A program made the translations under genes and the position numbers. The notes beneath the pieces are model-generated. The model was not told the origin of the DNA, did no database searches, and worked only from the letters and a program-made list of their open reading frames with translations. From contig JACKCI010000001.1 of NCBI GenBank assembly GCA_020634155.1, positions 1,116,001-1,180,000 on the forward strand: DNA of 64,000 nt, given 5' to 3'. The first letter of the stretch is position 1; each line of letters opens with the position of its first letter. This document shows, piece by piece, positions 25,624-34,180 of this stretch. The DNA is from Anaerolineales bacterium. GTDB lineage: Bacteria > Chloroflexota > Anaerolineae > Aggregatilineales > J027.

Positions 25624-26969
25624 GGTAATACCACCCAACTGGGCGCTACCCAAACAGGTACTACATCATAGCCATTCGTGATGGACTGCTGCACATCAGC
25701 TTCAAGGTCAATGAGCAGTAGTCCATTTTGCGCTTGCCCAATCACCAATTGCACCCCTTCTGGCCCCCATGACACCTCGTCCATTGTAGATGGCAACGAC
25801 TGGTCAACAACGCCTGATGGCCCCATCAATCGTAAGCCTTCACCGCGTAGCTCAATCCGCCAACCTAAGAGGGGATTGACCAATGCCAAGCCGCCCATGC
25901 GGTCATAAACTTGATTGGTACGCGGGTCAACCACTTGCCAGAGGGTCTGCCCACTGAAACTGTCAAAGCTGGCAAAGGCCAAAGCAGGCGGCCCCATCTC
26001 GCCCTCTAGGGGCACCCAATACGGCCCCGCTTGATAATCAAAGCCCGTCACATGCTGGCTTAGTTCACGGGCACGCGGCATAGGTGGTGCAGTGGCAAGA
26101 TAGCCCTGCCCACGGTCGTCCCATGCAATATAGGCAATGCGGCTACCATCTGGCGACCAAGTCGGCGTTGTGGGTTCAAGAGCATCAGGGGGTGTAAAAT
26201 CGGCAGTGGTAATAACGGCACGCTCGGTACCATCGGGTCGTATCAAGACCAAAGAGCCTATCCCGCTACCCTGCTCAATAAAGGCCAGCCAATCGCTATC
26301 GGGTGACCATGTAACCTCGCTCCGATAAAGCGGCACAGTCGGCCCCTGATCGACCATCCGTCGCAATTGGGTGCCATCTGCGCCTGTTGTCCATATATCG
26401 GTAGGGTATGGCTCACCTGCATCCAAATAAAAAGCCGATGCCACCCGAAAGGCAACTTTCTCCATATCAGGTGCGCGGACAGGCTTGCCGACAACCCATT
26501 GACCCTCAGTGATTTTGCGCTCTACCCCACCACTGCTCCGCACCGACCATAAATCCCGATAACTGGCCCCATCATCTCGCACATAGACCACCACACCTTG
26601 GATACCTTCGGGGTTGGTGGCAAGATTGACACTAAAAGCGTTGGGCACCCGAATCTCCTGCCCAACAAACAACGTGTCGCGGTCTTCTAGGCAATTATTG
26701 TCTTGCATATCTTTGAGGGTCACCCCCCCCGCAATGGCGATTGCGCCGAGGGTATCGCCCGCTTGAATGACATATGGGTCCCAGTCAGGGTTAGGCACAC
26801 ACACGACCTCAGTGGGGGTTGGTATTGGGGTCAGAGTCGGAGGTACAGGTGTTGGAGAGAGGATGGGAGTGGCGCTGACAACGAGAGGGCGGGGTGTGCC
26901 TTCGGGTGTCGCATGGCTACACCCCACTCCCCCAATAATCAGCAGCGCCCACAATAAACGGCGCATCAC
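25620..26969 (-). CDS. LysM / WD40-like beta-propeller lipoprotein
   Basis: A 449-residue exported protein. The N-terminus has a lipoprotein signal (LLWALLIIGGVGCSHA, lipidation Cys near residue 17). A Pro/Thr-rich spacer is followed by a LysM domain (YVIQAGDTLGAIAIAGGV, about 65-112), which binds peptidoglycan or other GlcNAc polymers. Residues 130-440 hold TolB/PD40-like propeller repeats, including EVTWSPDSDWLAFIEQ and TPTWSPDGSRIAYIAWD. It should be surface-anchored; propellers of this kind mediate protein contacts. The start is GTG 26969 or ATG 26966. It is the last gene of a minus-strand operon with an ABC exporter and a NERD protein. Confidence 0.8.
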   Translation of the reverse strand: MMRRLLWALLIIGGVGCSHATPEGTPRPLVVSATPILSPTPVPPTLTPIPTPTEVVCVPNPDWDPYVIQAGDTLGAIAIAGGVTLKDMQDNNCLEDRDTLFVGQEIRVPNAFSVNLATNPEGIQGVVVYVRDDGASYRDLWSVRSSGGVERKITEGQWVVGKPVRAPDMEKVAFRVASAFYLDAGEPYPTDIWTTGADGTQLRRMVDQGPTVPLYRSEVTWSPDSDWLAFIEQGSGIGSLVLIRPDGTERAVITTADFTPPDALEPTTPTWSPDGSRIAYIAWDDRGQGYLATAPPMPRARELSQHVTGFDYQAGPYWVPLEGEMGPPALAFASFDSFSGQTLWQVVDPRTNQVYDRMGGLALVNPLLGWRIELRGEGLRLMGPSGVVDQSLPSTMDEVSWGPEGVQLVIGQAQNGLLLIDLEADVQQSITNGYDVVPVWVAPSWVVLP

Positions 26970-27691
26970 TATTCAATTAAGGCATCCACCGCTGCTCGAA
27001 TTTGCGGGTTAGAGATGCGCTCATCACTCAAATAATTCTGACTCAATACAGGGTAGAGCAAATGCTTCTCAGCAATTGGAATAACTGACCCTTGTCCGCT
27101 CAACTTCACGGGCTTGGTGAAAACAACCACCCCATAAACCGGCACTTTCTCCAAGCGATGACTGGCGAGAAATTTACGCAGCGCATAGACATCGCGGGCA
27201 CATTCACGGGTTGGATTAGTCGAGGCTGGCCGTAGTCGGTTACCTTTGACGCGGTTGCGCCAATCAACACGTTCATTAATCCATTCCCCACCATAATCTA
27301 CCGTCCGAAAGACCAAGGCTCCCGGTGGTCCCACCAGCACCGCATCAATATAGCCCAATCCCCGACGGCTCAGGTTGCGAACAAAGGTATAGCGCGGGTC
27401 ACTGCCGAGCAGAGAACGCATCGCCTCACCAACCTCGTAGGCCAGTGGGTTATCTTTTTTGAGGGTAATACCCCGAAAGATAGCAAACCCACCACCCGCC
27501 ACCATACCGAGGCCAATCACGTTTAGGCATAATGCTGCGGGTGAAGATAACGAAGTACCCAATAGTGGCAAAAAGAAGATGAGTACCCCCAATGCGACCG
27601 AAATAAGGCCGCTAAAGAAAATCAAAACGCCAAGAAAAGTATAAAAACGTCCCCGCCGATTCAAGTGGCTAGAAGGGTTGATGTTTTGCAT
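26969..27691 (-). CDS. Membrane protein with NERD (nuclease-related) domain
   Basis: A 240-residue protein with two N-terminal membrane helices (about 14-42 and 50-70) and a cytoplasmic domain of about 150 residues resembling NERD: IDAVLVGPPGALVFRTVDYGGEW matches the core in which a conserved Asp and a later Lys/Glu sit on adjacent strands, followed by VPVYGVVVFTKPVKLSG. NERD domains are related to restriction-endonuclease folds, but activity is rarely shown. AAAGGAAATAGG precedes the ATG. It lies four bases downstream of the ABC permease and overlaps the lipoprotein start. Confidence 0.7.
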   Translation of the reverse strand: MQNINPSSHLNRRGRFYTFLGVLIFFSGLISVALGVLIFFLPLLGTSLSSPAALCLNVIGLGMVAGGGFAIFRGITLKKDNPLAYEVGEAMRSLLGSDPRYTFVRNLSRRGLGYIDAVLVGPPGALVFRTVDYGGEWINERVDWRNRVKGNRLRPASTNPTRECARDVYALRKFLASHRLEKVPVYGVVVFTKPVKLSGQGSVIPIAEKHLLYPVLSQNYLSDERISNPQIRAAVDALIE

Positions 27692-27694
27692 GAC

Positions 27695-28900
27695 CTATTT
27701 CCTTTGCCAGAGTTGACGCAAACCCAAACGCTGCCCATACATGAGCATGCCCAAACGAAAAACGTACACCGAAGCCCAAATCGCTAACACGACTGATGCC
27801 GTAAGCATACCAAGACTTAGCAGAATTAACCACGTTGGTATCAGGTCAAAAGACATCCCGATAATCAACGACATAGGAGCCGTCAGGGGAAAAACAGAGA
27901 GACCAATAATCACCAGCCGTTGGTTAGTAAAATAAGCCCCCAAGAACATCATCGGCAATATACCAACAATGCTAAAGATTGAGGCAAATTGACGGGCCTC
28001 TTGCTCGGCAGTCGATGAAGCACCTACCCCTATCGCAACTGCGGCAAACAGAAAGTAGTTGAGCAAAAAGATGAGCAAGAATAAACCCATCTGTCCCGCT
28101 GTAATGTTGGCCTTGCCCATGAAATCACCCACATCCGTCTGGAAAGAAGCCAACACATAACCACTCAAGACCCATGCCATAATCTGTGTTAAGGCAATCC
28201 CGCCGAGGCCGATGACCTTGCCCCAGAGTAAATCGGAGGGGGTGCAACTGGTCACCAGCAATTCCATCATGCGGTTCTCTTTTTCTTCAACTACTCCACC
28301 CATTAACAACTGCGAGGTAATGTTAATCCCCATAAACATCACCATCGAAAAGATGATGGGCAAAACAAAGCGTGGCAATAGGTCGTCAGGGCCGGAGAAC
28401 TCTTGCCCATCACTGAGGGTGCGAATCTTTTGGACTTCTAAGGGGTCAATCAAACGGTCAATGGGTATGCCTTCTGGCGCTAGATGTGCCACTCCTGCGG
28501 AGAGAAAGTCACTAATCTTATACTGGAGGTCTTCCGGTACGCTTTTGAGGCTATAGACCTGCACATGCCCGTCGGTCATATAGCTGGGATCAATGATGAA
28601 ATAAGCCCCGATTTTCTCATTATCAAGGGCAGCGCGGGCAGTTGTCTCATCAGGGTAGTTCACAAAACGACGCGGTGGCTGCTCTAAGCTGAGTAGCACT
28701 TGCTCATCTGACAAATCGACATAGCCCACTTGATCAAAGTCGCTGAGGTCGGTGGCATCCTTAATGACAACGGCAACCACTACATACATCACCACAATCA
28801 TAATCAATGGCAAGCCAAAAGCCGTGAAAAGATACATGGGGCGGCGAAAGTTGTAGATATATTCGCGGGAAGCGACTAACCAGAATTTAGGGCTGGGCAT
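27695..28900 (-). CDS. ABC-2 type transporter permease (NatB-like)
   Basis: About 401 residues from ATG 28900, chosen because GGAGAGGCG precedes it; an upstream in-frame start at 28948 lies deep in the ATPase gene. Topology fits ABC-2 exporters: an N-terminal helix (YLFTAFGLPLIMIVVMYVVVAVV), a large extracytoplasmic loop (about 60-190), then five or six helices with VEEKENRMMELLVTS, the conserved coupling segment between them. It pairs with the ATPase immediately upstream (14-base overlap). Homologues of NatAB export sodium, but many export lipids, antibiotics or peptides; the substrate here is unknown. Confidence 0.88.
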   Translation of the reverse strand: MPSPKFWLVASREYIYNFRRPMYLFTAFGLPLIMIVVMYVVVAVVIKDATDLSDFDQVGYVDLSDEQVLLSLEQPPRRFVNYPDETTARAALDNEKIGAYFIIDPSYMTDGHVQVYSLKSVPEDLQYKISDFLSAGVAHLAPEGIPIDRLIDPLEVQKIRTLSDGQEFSGPDDLLPRFVLPIIFSMVMFMGINITSQLLMGGVVEEKENRMMELLVTSCTPSDLLWGKVIGLGGIALTQIMAWVLSGYVLASFQTDVGDFMGKANITAGQMGLFLLIFLLNYFLFAAVAIGVGASSTAEQEARQFASIFSIVGILPMMFLGAYFTNQRLVIIGLSVFPLTAPMSLIIGMSFDLIPTWLILLSLGMLTASVVLAIWASVYVFRLGMLMYGQRLGLRQLWQRK

Positions 28901-29804
28901 GGTTCGCCTCTCCACCATTTTGGGCCACTTGAATAAATATTTCATCAAGGCCCGGAATGGCTAATTCAAAGCGGCGGATATGGTAATTGGGCAGAGTTGC
29001 CAAGCGCGACATAATCTGGTCAGGGGTCACATCCTGCGCGAGATGTAACAACACCTCTCCATTACGCTGGGATTCAATGCTGCCTACTCCTTCCAGAGCA
29101 GCCCAATCCCCTTGCCCCTCCACAATGACCGCATTTTGGGCATATTGTTGGCGGACTTCATCAACAGGGCCATACAGCACCCGTTTTCCCTGAGAAATCA
29201 TCAACATACGGTCAGCCATCGTCTCGACTTGGTGCATCTGATGGGTAGACATCATGATAGTGGTGCCTTGGTCGCGCATCTCAAAGAGCATGTCTTTAAT
29301 CAACTGCGTATTCACCGGATCGAGACCGCTAAAGGGTTCATCAATGATAATGAGTTCCGGCTGATGTAAAATTGTCGCCACAAATTGCACCTTTTGAGCC
29401 ATACCACGACTCAAGGCCTTCACCTTGCTTTTGAGATGCTCCTCCAACCCAACCTTTTCGAGCAAATCCTTGGCACGTTGGGCGGCGGCTTGGCGTTGCA
29501 TGCCCTTGAGTTGCCCTAGGTAGGTAAGTAATTGCACCAAAGGAACATTGCGATAGAGACCCCGTTCCTCTGGCAAATAGCCGATACGGTCTTTGGTCTT
29601 CTCGGTAAAGGATTGCCCAAAGACACGGATGGTTCCTTTGTCGGGCTTGATGATATCCAAAATCATGCGAATGGTGGTCGTTTTACCTGCTCCATTGGGG
29701 CCAAGAATACTGAAAATTTCCCCCTGCCTTACTTCAAAACTCAGGTCTTGCACCGCGTGATGCGCCCCGTACCATTTATCAACTTGTTCAAGTATAACTG
29801 TCAT
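28887..29804 (-). CDS. ABC transporter ATP-binding protein (NatA-like)
   Basis: A 305-residue ATPase subunit. Walker A is GPNGAGKTTT (about 35-44), the signature is LSRGMAQKV, Walker B is LIIIDEPFSGLDPVN and the switch His is in MSTHQMHQ. The C-terminal 85 residues form the DUF4162-like extension common in NatA-type exporters. It partners the downstream permease through a 14-base overlap. GGAGTACTT precedes ATG 29804. A methyltransferase gene lies 10 bases upstream on the same strand, so these genes are probably one transcript from about 30.6 kb. Confidence 0.92.
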   Translation of the reverse strand: MTVILEQVDKWYGAHHAVQDLSFEVRQGEIFSILGPNGAGKTTTIRMILDIIKPDKGTIRVFGQSFTEKTKDRIGYLPEERGLYRNVPLVQLLTYLGQLKGMQRQAAAQRAKDLLEKVGLEEHLKSKVKALSRGMAQKVQFVATILHQPELIIIDEPFSGLDPVNTQLIKDMLFEMRDQGTTIMMSTHQMHQVETMADRMLMISQGKRVLYGPVDEVRQQYAQNAVIVEGQGDWAALEGVGSIESQRNGEVLLHLAQDVTPDQIMSRLATLPNYHIRRFELAIPGLDEIFIQVAQNGGEANHAQP

Positions 29805-29814
29805 TCAAGTACTC

Positions 29815-30582
29815 CTAGGCTGTTTTATGAGCAACAACAACTACTCGATCACCCTTGCCCTCATAGGGGGTAAAGTCTAAATTCATGATGTATTCCGCTT
29901 CAAAACCACACCGTTTCAGAATCGTCAGCAAGCCACGTACAGGATAGGCCCGCAGAACATGGGTTTCCTCAAAGCGTTCAAACCACCCATCTTGGCGTTG
30001 GGCAAAAAAGGTAATATGCTGCTGCAAACTAAGGGATTCATAATCAAAAAAATTGGTTGAGGTCACAAAAACACTATTACTACGATGCAGCACCTGCTCC
30101 AATGGATAGGTCGCCAGCCCTTCCACCGTCTGAATATCAAATAACAAGGTCTTCCCTTCTTGAAGAACAACATAAGCACGCTGAAAAACCAACTCTAAAT
30201 CTTTGACTGCGCTGAGATAGTTTAGGGTATCAAGGCAATAAACAAGATCATAGACATTCTCTAAACCAGCATAAGTGCGAATATCGGCACGCTCAAATCG
30301 AATATCAAAGGCCGAGCCTTGGAAACGCGCATTGGCTTTTGCTATCATGCCCACACTACTATCAACCCCTGTGACTGCCATCCGTAAATCGGCAAAAGTG
30401 GCGGAAGATGCACCTGTTCCACAGCCAAAATCCAACACCTGACGGCCTATCCAGCCACTTTCATGTAAATATTCCAGCAAGCGGGGAGTATGTTGAGTAG
30501 CATACGTGGAAAACCCAGCAGCGTCATATACGAGGGGCAAATACTCGTAAGCGTGATGAGGAACCAGTTGATTAGTTGTCAT
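29815..30582 (-). CDS. Class I SAM-dependent methyltransferase
   Basis: A 255-residue methyltransferase. Motif I is VLDFGCGTGASSATFADL (about 46-63), strand 2 ends in GVDSS, and DLVYCLDTLNYL is the motif II/III strand. The C-terminal half has a beta-rich insert (SNSVFVTSTNFFDYESLSLQ, then HITFFAQRQDGWFERFEETH), as in small-molecule methyltransferases that methylate hydroxyl or amine groups. The substrate is unknown. AAAGG lies before ATG 30582. It appears to be the first gene of the minus-strand ABC exporter operon, which suggests modification of the exported compound (inference). Confidence 0.82.
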   Translation of the reverse strand: MTTNQLVPHHAYEYLPLVYDAAGFSTYATQHTPRLLEYLHESGWIGRQVLDFGCGTGASSATFADLRMAVTGVDSSVGMIAKANARFQGSAFDIRFERADIRTYAGLENVYDLVYCLDTLNYLSAVKDLELVFQRAYVVLQEGKTLLFDIQTVEGLATYPLEQVLHRSNSVFVTSTNFFDYESLSLQQHITFFAQRQDGWFERFEETHVLRAYPVRGLLTILKRCGFEAEYIMNLDFTPYEGKGDRVVVVAHKTA

Positions 30583-30621
30583 GTCATAAAACCTTTTTTA
30601 GAGATAGCATCAAGTCTCAAT

Positions 30622-30649
30622 TTTAACGATTAACGGGATGCGGTACAAT
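30622..30649 (+). promoter_or_regulatory. Promoter of the PIG-V-like gene, possibly leaderless
   Basis: TTTAAC (30622-30627), 16-base spacer, TACAAT (30644-30649). Transcription would begin about at the ATG at 30656, so the mRNA could be leaderless; no Shine-Dalgarno sequence is visible before that ATG. Confidence 0.35.
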
Positions 30650-30655
30650 GTCGCC

Positions 30656-31798
30656 ATGCGTAAACAAATCATTTGGCTCTGGCTTGGCTGGTATATCATT
30701 CTTATCCTTTTTCAGCACATGGTCTGGGTGCGTTTTCACATCCAGCGCCCTGACTATGGCTATAGTTGGACAGCGGACTACACCACCGAGGCAGTAGATG
30801 GCCCTTCCACTGGTGCATGGTTCCACGCCCGCTGGGATAGTTGGCGTTACGTTGAAATCGCCCAACATGGCTATAGCGATATCAAACTCGCCACCTTCTT
30901 TCCCGGCTACCCCATCCTAATACGCCTAACCGATGAACTAGCCCTACGCTGGCTTTTCCCTACAGCAAACCCGCAAGACCGCATGGCGCTGGCAGGGGTT
31001 GTAACCTCGGCCCTCATGGGGGGACTGGCGGCGCTTCTGCTCGGTCAATTCATCCAAGAGCGCCTTGGTGAAAATGACGCCTTACGCGGCGTGTTCTATT
31101 TGCTCATCTTTCCAACCGCGCTGTTTATGGCTCAAGTTTACACCGAATCAACGTATCTTGCTGTGAGCCTTGGCGCGTTACTGCTCACCTATCGTAAACG
31201 GCTATGGTTGGCAGGGGCAGTTGCAGCTTACGCGGCTTTGACCCGTCCAACGGGGGTCTTGCTGTTCATTCCGATTGGCACCGTTTGGCTTGACCATTGG
31301 TGGCGTGGCGAGAACCTGCGTTGGGATAGTCTGTTGGCGGCAGGTTTACCCATTGCGGCCTTCTTTGGATTCAATACATGGCTCGGCAGCCAAGGGTTGA
31401 ACACCTTTGAGGCCCAAGAGGATTTTGGGCGCTATTTCCTGCATCCGCTGGCCCTGTGCATCTTTGTGCAACAATTCGGCTGGATGTTCACCGACCCTGC
31501 GGGGCTGGTCACGGTCGGTCTCGACATTGCCTTGACGTTATTTGCAACCGCGTTGAGTATCCGCGAATGGAAATGGCACCCCGGACTGGCGCTCTATGGC
31601 TTGGCAGCGATTTGGCTCCCATTAGGAACAGGGCAACTGGTCAGCCAAAACCGCTATGTTCTGATTGTGGTGCCGATGCTGCTGGTATTGACACGCTGGG
31701 GCCGCCACGCCGTTTTTGACCGTATTTGGACGATTCTCAGCCTTGTGCTGTTTGCGTTGTATACTATGCTGTATACACAAGGCTTTTGGGCAGGGTAG
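30656..31798 (+). CDS. PIG-V-like membrane mannosyltransferase
   Basis: About 380 residues from ATG 30656; an in-frame ATG at 30638 overlaps the predicted -10 box. It is a polytopic GT-C protein with about 9-10 helices. The first luminal loop has WFHARWDSWRYVEIAQHGY followed by FFPGYPILIR, a hallmark of the PIG-V mannosyltransferase family (W-D-x-x-x-Y, then FFP-x-x-P). Eukaryotic PIG-V adds the second mannose of GPI anchors. Bacterial homologues are presumed to use polyprenyl-phosphate mannose for surface glycolipids or glycoproteins (inference). A TATAAT and the CsoS1D-like gene follow within 60 bases. Confidence 0.82.
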   Translation: MRKQIIWLWLGWYIILILFQHMVWVRFHIQRPDYGYSWTADYTTEAVDGPSTGAWFHARWDSWRYVEIAQHGYSDIKLATFFPGYPILIRLTDELALRWLFPTANPQDRMALAGVVTSALMGGLAALLLGQFIQERLGENDALRGVFYLLIFPTALFMAQVYTESTYLAVSLGALLLTYRKRLWLAGAVAAYAALTRPTGVLLFIPIGTVWLDHWWRGENLRWDSLLAAGLPIAAFFGFNTWLGSQGLNTFEAQEDFGRYFLHPLALCIFVQQFGWMFTDPAGLVTVGLDIALTLFATALSIREWKWHPGLALYGLAAIWLPLGTGQLVSQNRYVLIVVPMLLVLTRWGRHAVFDRIWTILSLVLFALYTMLYTQGFWAG

Positions 31799-31819
31799 CA
31801 TCTCTCAACCCAATCGCCC

Positions 31820-31825
31820 TATAAT
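31820..31825 (+). promoter_or_regulatory. Perfect -10 box (TATAAT) before the CsoS1D/CcmP-like gene
   Basis: TATAAT lies 31 bases upstream of GTG 31856, whose AAGGAG ribosome binding site is at 31842-31847. The -35 region (TAGCAT at 18-base spacing) is poor, so activation by another factor is possible. Confidence 0.4.
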
Positions 31826-31855
31826 AAACCATTATCAACCCAAAGGAGTTGTTTT

Positions 31856-32479
31856 GTGGCAGACGTCGATTTGCGTTCTTATGTGTTTTTAGATAGCCTT
31901 CAGCCCCAACATGCCGCCTTCCTTGGCACCGTTGCAGGCGGGTTTTTGCCACTCCCGTATGATGCCAGCCTGTGGATTGAAATCTCACCGGGGATTGAGA
32001 TTAACCGCATCACCGACATCGCCCTCAAAGCGACCGCCGTTAAGCCGGGTATGCAGGTGGTAGAACGCCTTTATGGGCTGCTAGAAGTCCATTCAGAGAG
32101 CCAAGGCGAGGTACGGGCTGCTGGAGCCGCTATCCTTGAGGCTTTGGGGGTACGTGAAGAAGACCGCCGTAAGCCGCGTGTAATCTCCAGCCAGATTATC
32201 CGCAATGTAGACCCTCACCAAGTTCAACTCATCAATCGGATGCGACACGGTCATATGATTATGGCGGGTCAAACCCTCTATATTTTGGAGGTCGAGCCAG
32301 CCGGATACGCTGCCCTTGCCGCCAATGAAGCCGAAAAAGCCGCCAACATCAATATCTTGGAAGTGCGAGCTTTCGGGAGCTTTGGGCGTGTTTATCTGGG
32401 TGGTGAAGAGCGCGATATTATGGCAGGCTATGGAGCCGCCCTTGCAGCAGTAGAGGGACTCAGTGGGCGTGGGGACTAG
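31856..32479 (+). CDS. Tandem BMC-domain shell protein, CsoS1D/CcmP-like (BMC-T)
   Basis: A 207-residue protein of two fused bacterial microcompartment domains (about 5-100 and 105-205). From memory it follows carboxysomal CcmP/CsoS1D closely: LRSYVFLDSLQPQHAAFLGT, WIEISPGIEINR, SSQIIRNVDPHQVQLINR and AANEAEKAANINILEV. The Glu-Arg pair that gates the large central pore of CsoS1D is present (VVER, residues 70-71). Such trimers stack in pairs and are thought to let bulky metabolites cross a protein shell. GTG 31856 has AAGGAG. It overlaps an alpha/beta hydrolase gene. No Rubisco, carbonic anhydrase or single-domain BMC-H gene is in the window. Confidence 0.9.
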   Translation: MADVDLRSYVFLDSLQPQHAAFLGTVAGGFLPLPYDASLWIEISPGIEINRITDIALKATAVKPGMQVVERLYGLLEVHSESQGEVRAAGAAILEALGVREEDRRKPRVISSQIIRNVDPHQVQLINRMRHGHMIMAGQTLYILEVEPAGYAALAANEAEKAANINILEVRAFGSFGRVYLGGEERDIMAGYGAALAAVEGLSGRGD

Positions 32480-33317
32480 TATTCCGCCTTTGTTTGAATA
32501 CAATACGCGGGAAAGCGCAGCTACCCTGCATATCGCCCATGCCAACGGCTTCCCCCCCGAAGTCTATCAGGAGATGGTTGAGCCACTCATGGGCGAATAC
32601 CATGTAGTGGCGCTCCCTGCTCGTCCGCTGTGGGAATTACCCCCACCGCCAGAAGACTTTACAGGATGGCAGGTCATGGCCGATGACCTGATTGCGGGCA
32701 TTGAAGCCTATCAACTGGGGCCAGTGATCGGCATTGGGCATAGCATGGGTGGTACCGCCAGCCTGATTGCCAGTACCAAACGCCCTGACCTCTTCCGCGC
32801 CCTTGTGCTGCTCGACCCCGTGTTATTCCCAACATCAACAATTGATATTTTCATTCGCCATCCCCACCTTGAGTTTCCATTGGTACAGGGTGCCTTGCGC
32901 CGACGCCGTGAGTGGGAGAGCCGCGAAGCTGCCTTTGAGCGCTTCAACGGGCGGGGGTTATTCAAGAATTGGTCAGAGGCAGCGGTATGGGCCTATGTTG
33001 ATGGTTTGACACACTCCTCCGACAACGGCAGCATCGAACTACGCTATAGCCCTGAGTGGGAAGCCCGTATCTATCAGACCGCCCCACTCTCCACTAATGG
33101 CTGGTGGGATTGGCTGAAGACCGTCAGAATCCCCATTTTGACCATACAGGGCAAGGACACCGACACCTTTGTTGATGATTCAGTGGTATTATGGGAACAA
33201 ACACGACCAGACCTTGAGGTCATTCGTATTCCCGAAGTTGGACATCTTTTTCCAATGGAGGTTCCTCAGCAGGTAGCGGGTTACGTTCAAACATTTCTCG
33301 GAGCTATTCTAGACTAG
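32463..33317 (+). CDS. Alpha/beta-hydrolase
   Basis: A 284-residue alpha/beta-hydrolase fold enzyme. The nucleophile elbow is GIGHSMGGTAS (Ser near residue 95); the late acid is expected in IQGKDTDTFV and the catalytic His in PEVGHLFPMEVP. It resembles small esterases and meta-cleavage-type hydrolases; the substrate is unknown. The start GTG 32463 overlaps the shell protein gene by 17 bases and has GAGGGA upstream, so translation is probably coupled to it. This physical coupling suggests, but does not show, a link to a compartment. A pair of small hypothetical genes follows after 10 bases. Confidence 0.85.
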   Translation: MGVGTSIPPLFEYNTRESAATLHIAHANGFPPEVYQEMVEPLMGEYHVVALPARPLWELPPPPEDFTGWQVMADDLIAGIEAYQLGPVIGIGHSMGGTASLIASTKRPDLFRALVLLDPVLFPTSTIDIFIRHPHLEFPLVQGALRRRREWESREAAFERFNGRGLFKNWSEAAVWAYVDGLTHSSDNGSIELRYSPEWEARIYQTAPLSTNGWWDWLKTVRIPILTIQGKDTDTFVDDSVVLWEQTRPDLEVIRIPEVGHLFPMEVPQQVAGYVQTFLGAILD

Positions 33318-33327
33318 GGAGTATTGT

Positions 33328-33726
33328 ATGGGTCACAACAACCCACTCCCCACCTTCAATATCACCCGTCGTCCAGAAGATAACATCTTGGTGGTGTTTT
33401 TCGATGATTTTAGTCGGAGTGTTGTCGAACAATGGGCTGCCCATGTGCGGGCTGCTGATGGCAAACTTCACTCTCCATTGCGCTTGCTCTATGATTTTCG
33501 CACGGCAGGACCACCGGGGCCGTATGCCCTCAGCATCGTTGGGCCACTCATGCGCGAAATCACTATCCCTGAAGATACCCGCAACGCTTATCTATTCAAG
33601 AACCACTTGGATACTTATTTTGCCCAAAGCATCGTCCGCAATATGCCTACTAATGTAGGCCCCGTAAAAGCATTTATTGATTTTGATAAAGCCATTAGAT
33701 GGCTAAAGGAAGGATTAGGCTTATGA
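33328..33726 (+). CDS. Small hypothetical protein, first of a tandem pair
   Basis: A 132-residue soluble protein, not recognised. It is clearly homologous to the next gene: both share LYDFR-AGPP, a D-[FL]-S-R-x-V/E-x-QW segment, IPEDT and a C-terminal AIRWL/AVRWLL. The predicted fold alternates strands and helices in the manner of STAS-like domains (inference only). ATG 33328 follows GGGAGTATTGT. It shares a transcript with the hydrolase and shell gene upstream, judging by spacing. Confidence 0.65.
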   Translation: MGHNNPLPTFNITRRPEDNILVVFFDDFSRSVVEQWAAHVRAADGKLHSPLRLLYDFRTAGPPGPYALSIVGPLMREITIPEDTRNAYLFKNHLDTYFAQSIVRNMPTNVGPVKAFIDFDKAIRWLKEGLGL

Positions 33727-34175
33727 TGAGTCCCAACGAAAAAGAGAGTTCGGCTATTCTAAGCTTGAAAGAACTGCTTAAGCGTCCGACCTTCCACATG
33801 CACACCCGTCCGGATGGAATTATTGTCTATCAATTTGATAATCTAAGCCGTGAGGTCTTGATTCAATGGGTCGATTTCTTAAGAACCGTTGAGGATAAAC
33901 TTAAGCCATCCCAACGCATCCTGTACGACTTTCGGGGCGCTGGCCCTCCCAGCCGTTTTATGATTGATCGTCTCCCTGCCGTCATGGGCGAGATGAACAT
34001 TCCAGAGGACACATGGTCAGCTTTCTTGGTTTCAGACGACCTTAATGGACGTTTCACCCGTAACGCCCTTGACCGCCTCCCTATCACTATCGGTAAAACC
34101 AAAAGCTTCTTAAATCTGGCACCTGCCGTGCGTTGGCTCTTGGGCAACTCAGATACTGAAGACTCAGCCGAGTAA
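33723..34175 (+). CDS. Small hypothetical protein, second of a tandem pair
   Basis: 150 residues from ATG 33723, which overlaps the previous stop codon (ATGA) and has AAGGAAGG upstream. It is a paralogue of the 33328 gene with an added N-terminal stretch of about 20 residues (SPNEKESSAILSLKELLKR). The conserved core is ILYDFRGAGPPSRF and NIPEDTWSAFLVSDDL. It has no membrane segment or recognisable catalytic motif. It ends five bases before the convergent GAF kinase. The two proteins may form a heterodimer, which is inference from tandem duplication and coupling. Confidence 0.65.
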   Translation: MMSPNEKESSAILSLKELLKRPTFHMHTRPDGIIVYQFDNLSREVLIQWVDFLRTVEDKLKPSQRILYDFRGAGPPSRFMIDRLPAVMGEMNIPEDTWSAFLVSDDLNGRFTRNALDRLPITIGKTKSFLNLAPAVRWLLGNSDTEDSAE

Positions 34176-34180
34176 GCACG

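Noticed and set aside
28901..28948. Upstream start of the ABC permease at 28948
   Set aside because: It lies within the ATPase gene with no ribosome binding site; ATG 28900 has GGAGAGG.
33328..34175. Toxin-antitoxin pair
   Set aside because: The two proteins are paralogues of similar size with no toxin or DNA-binding motif.
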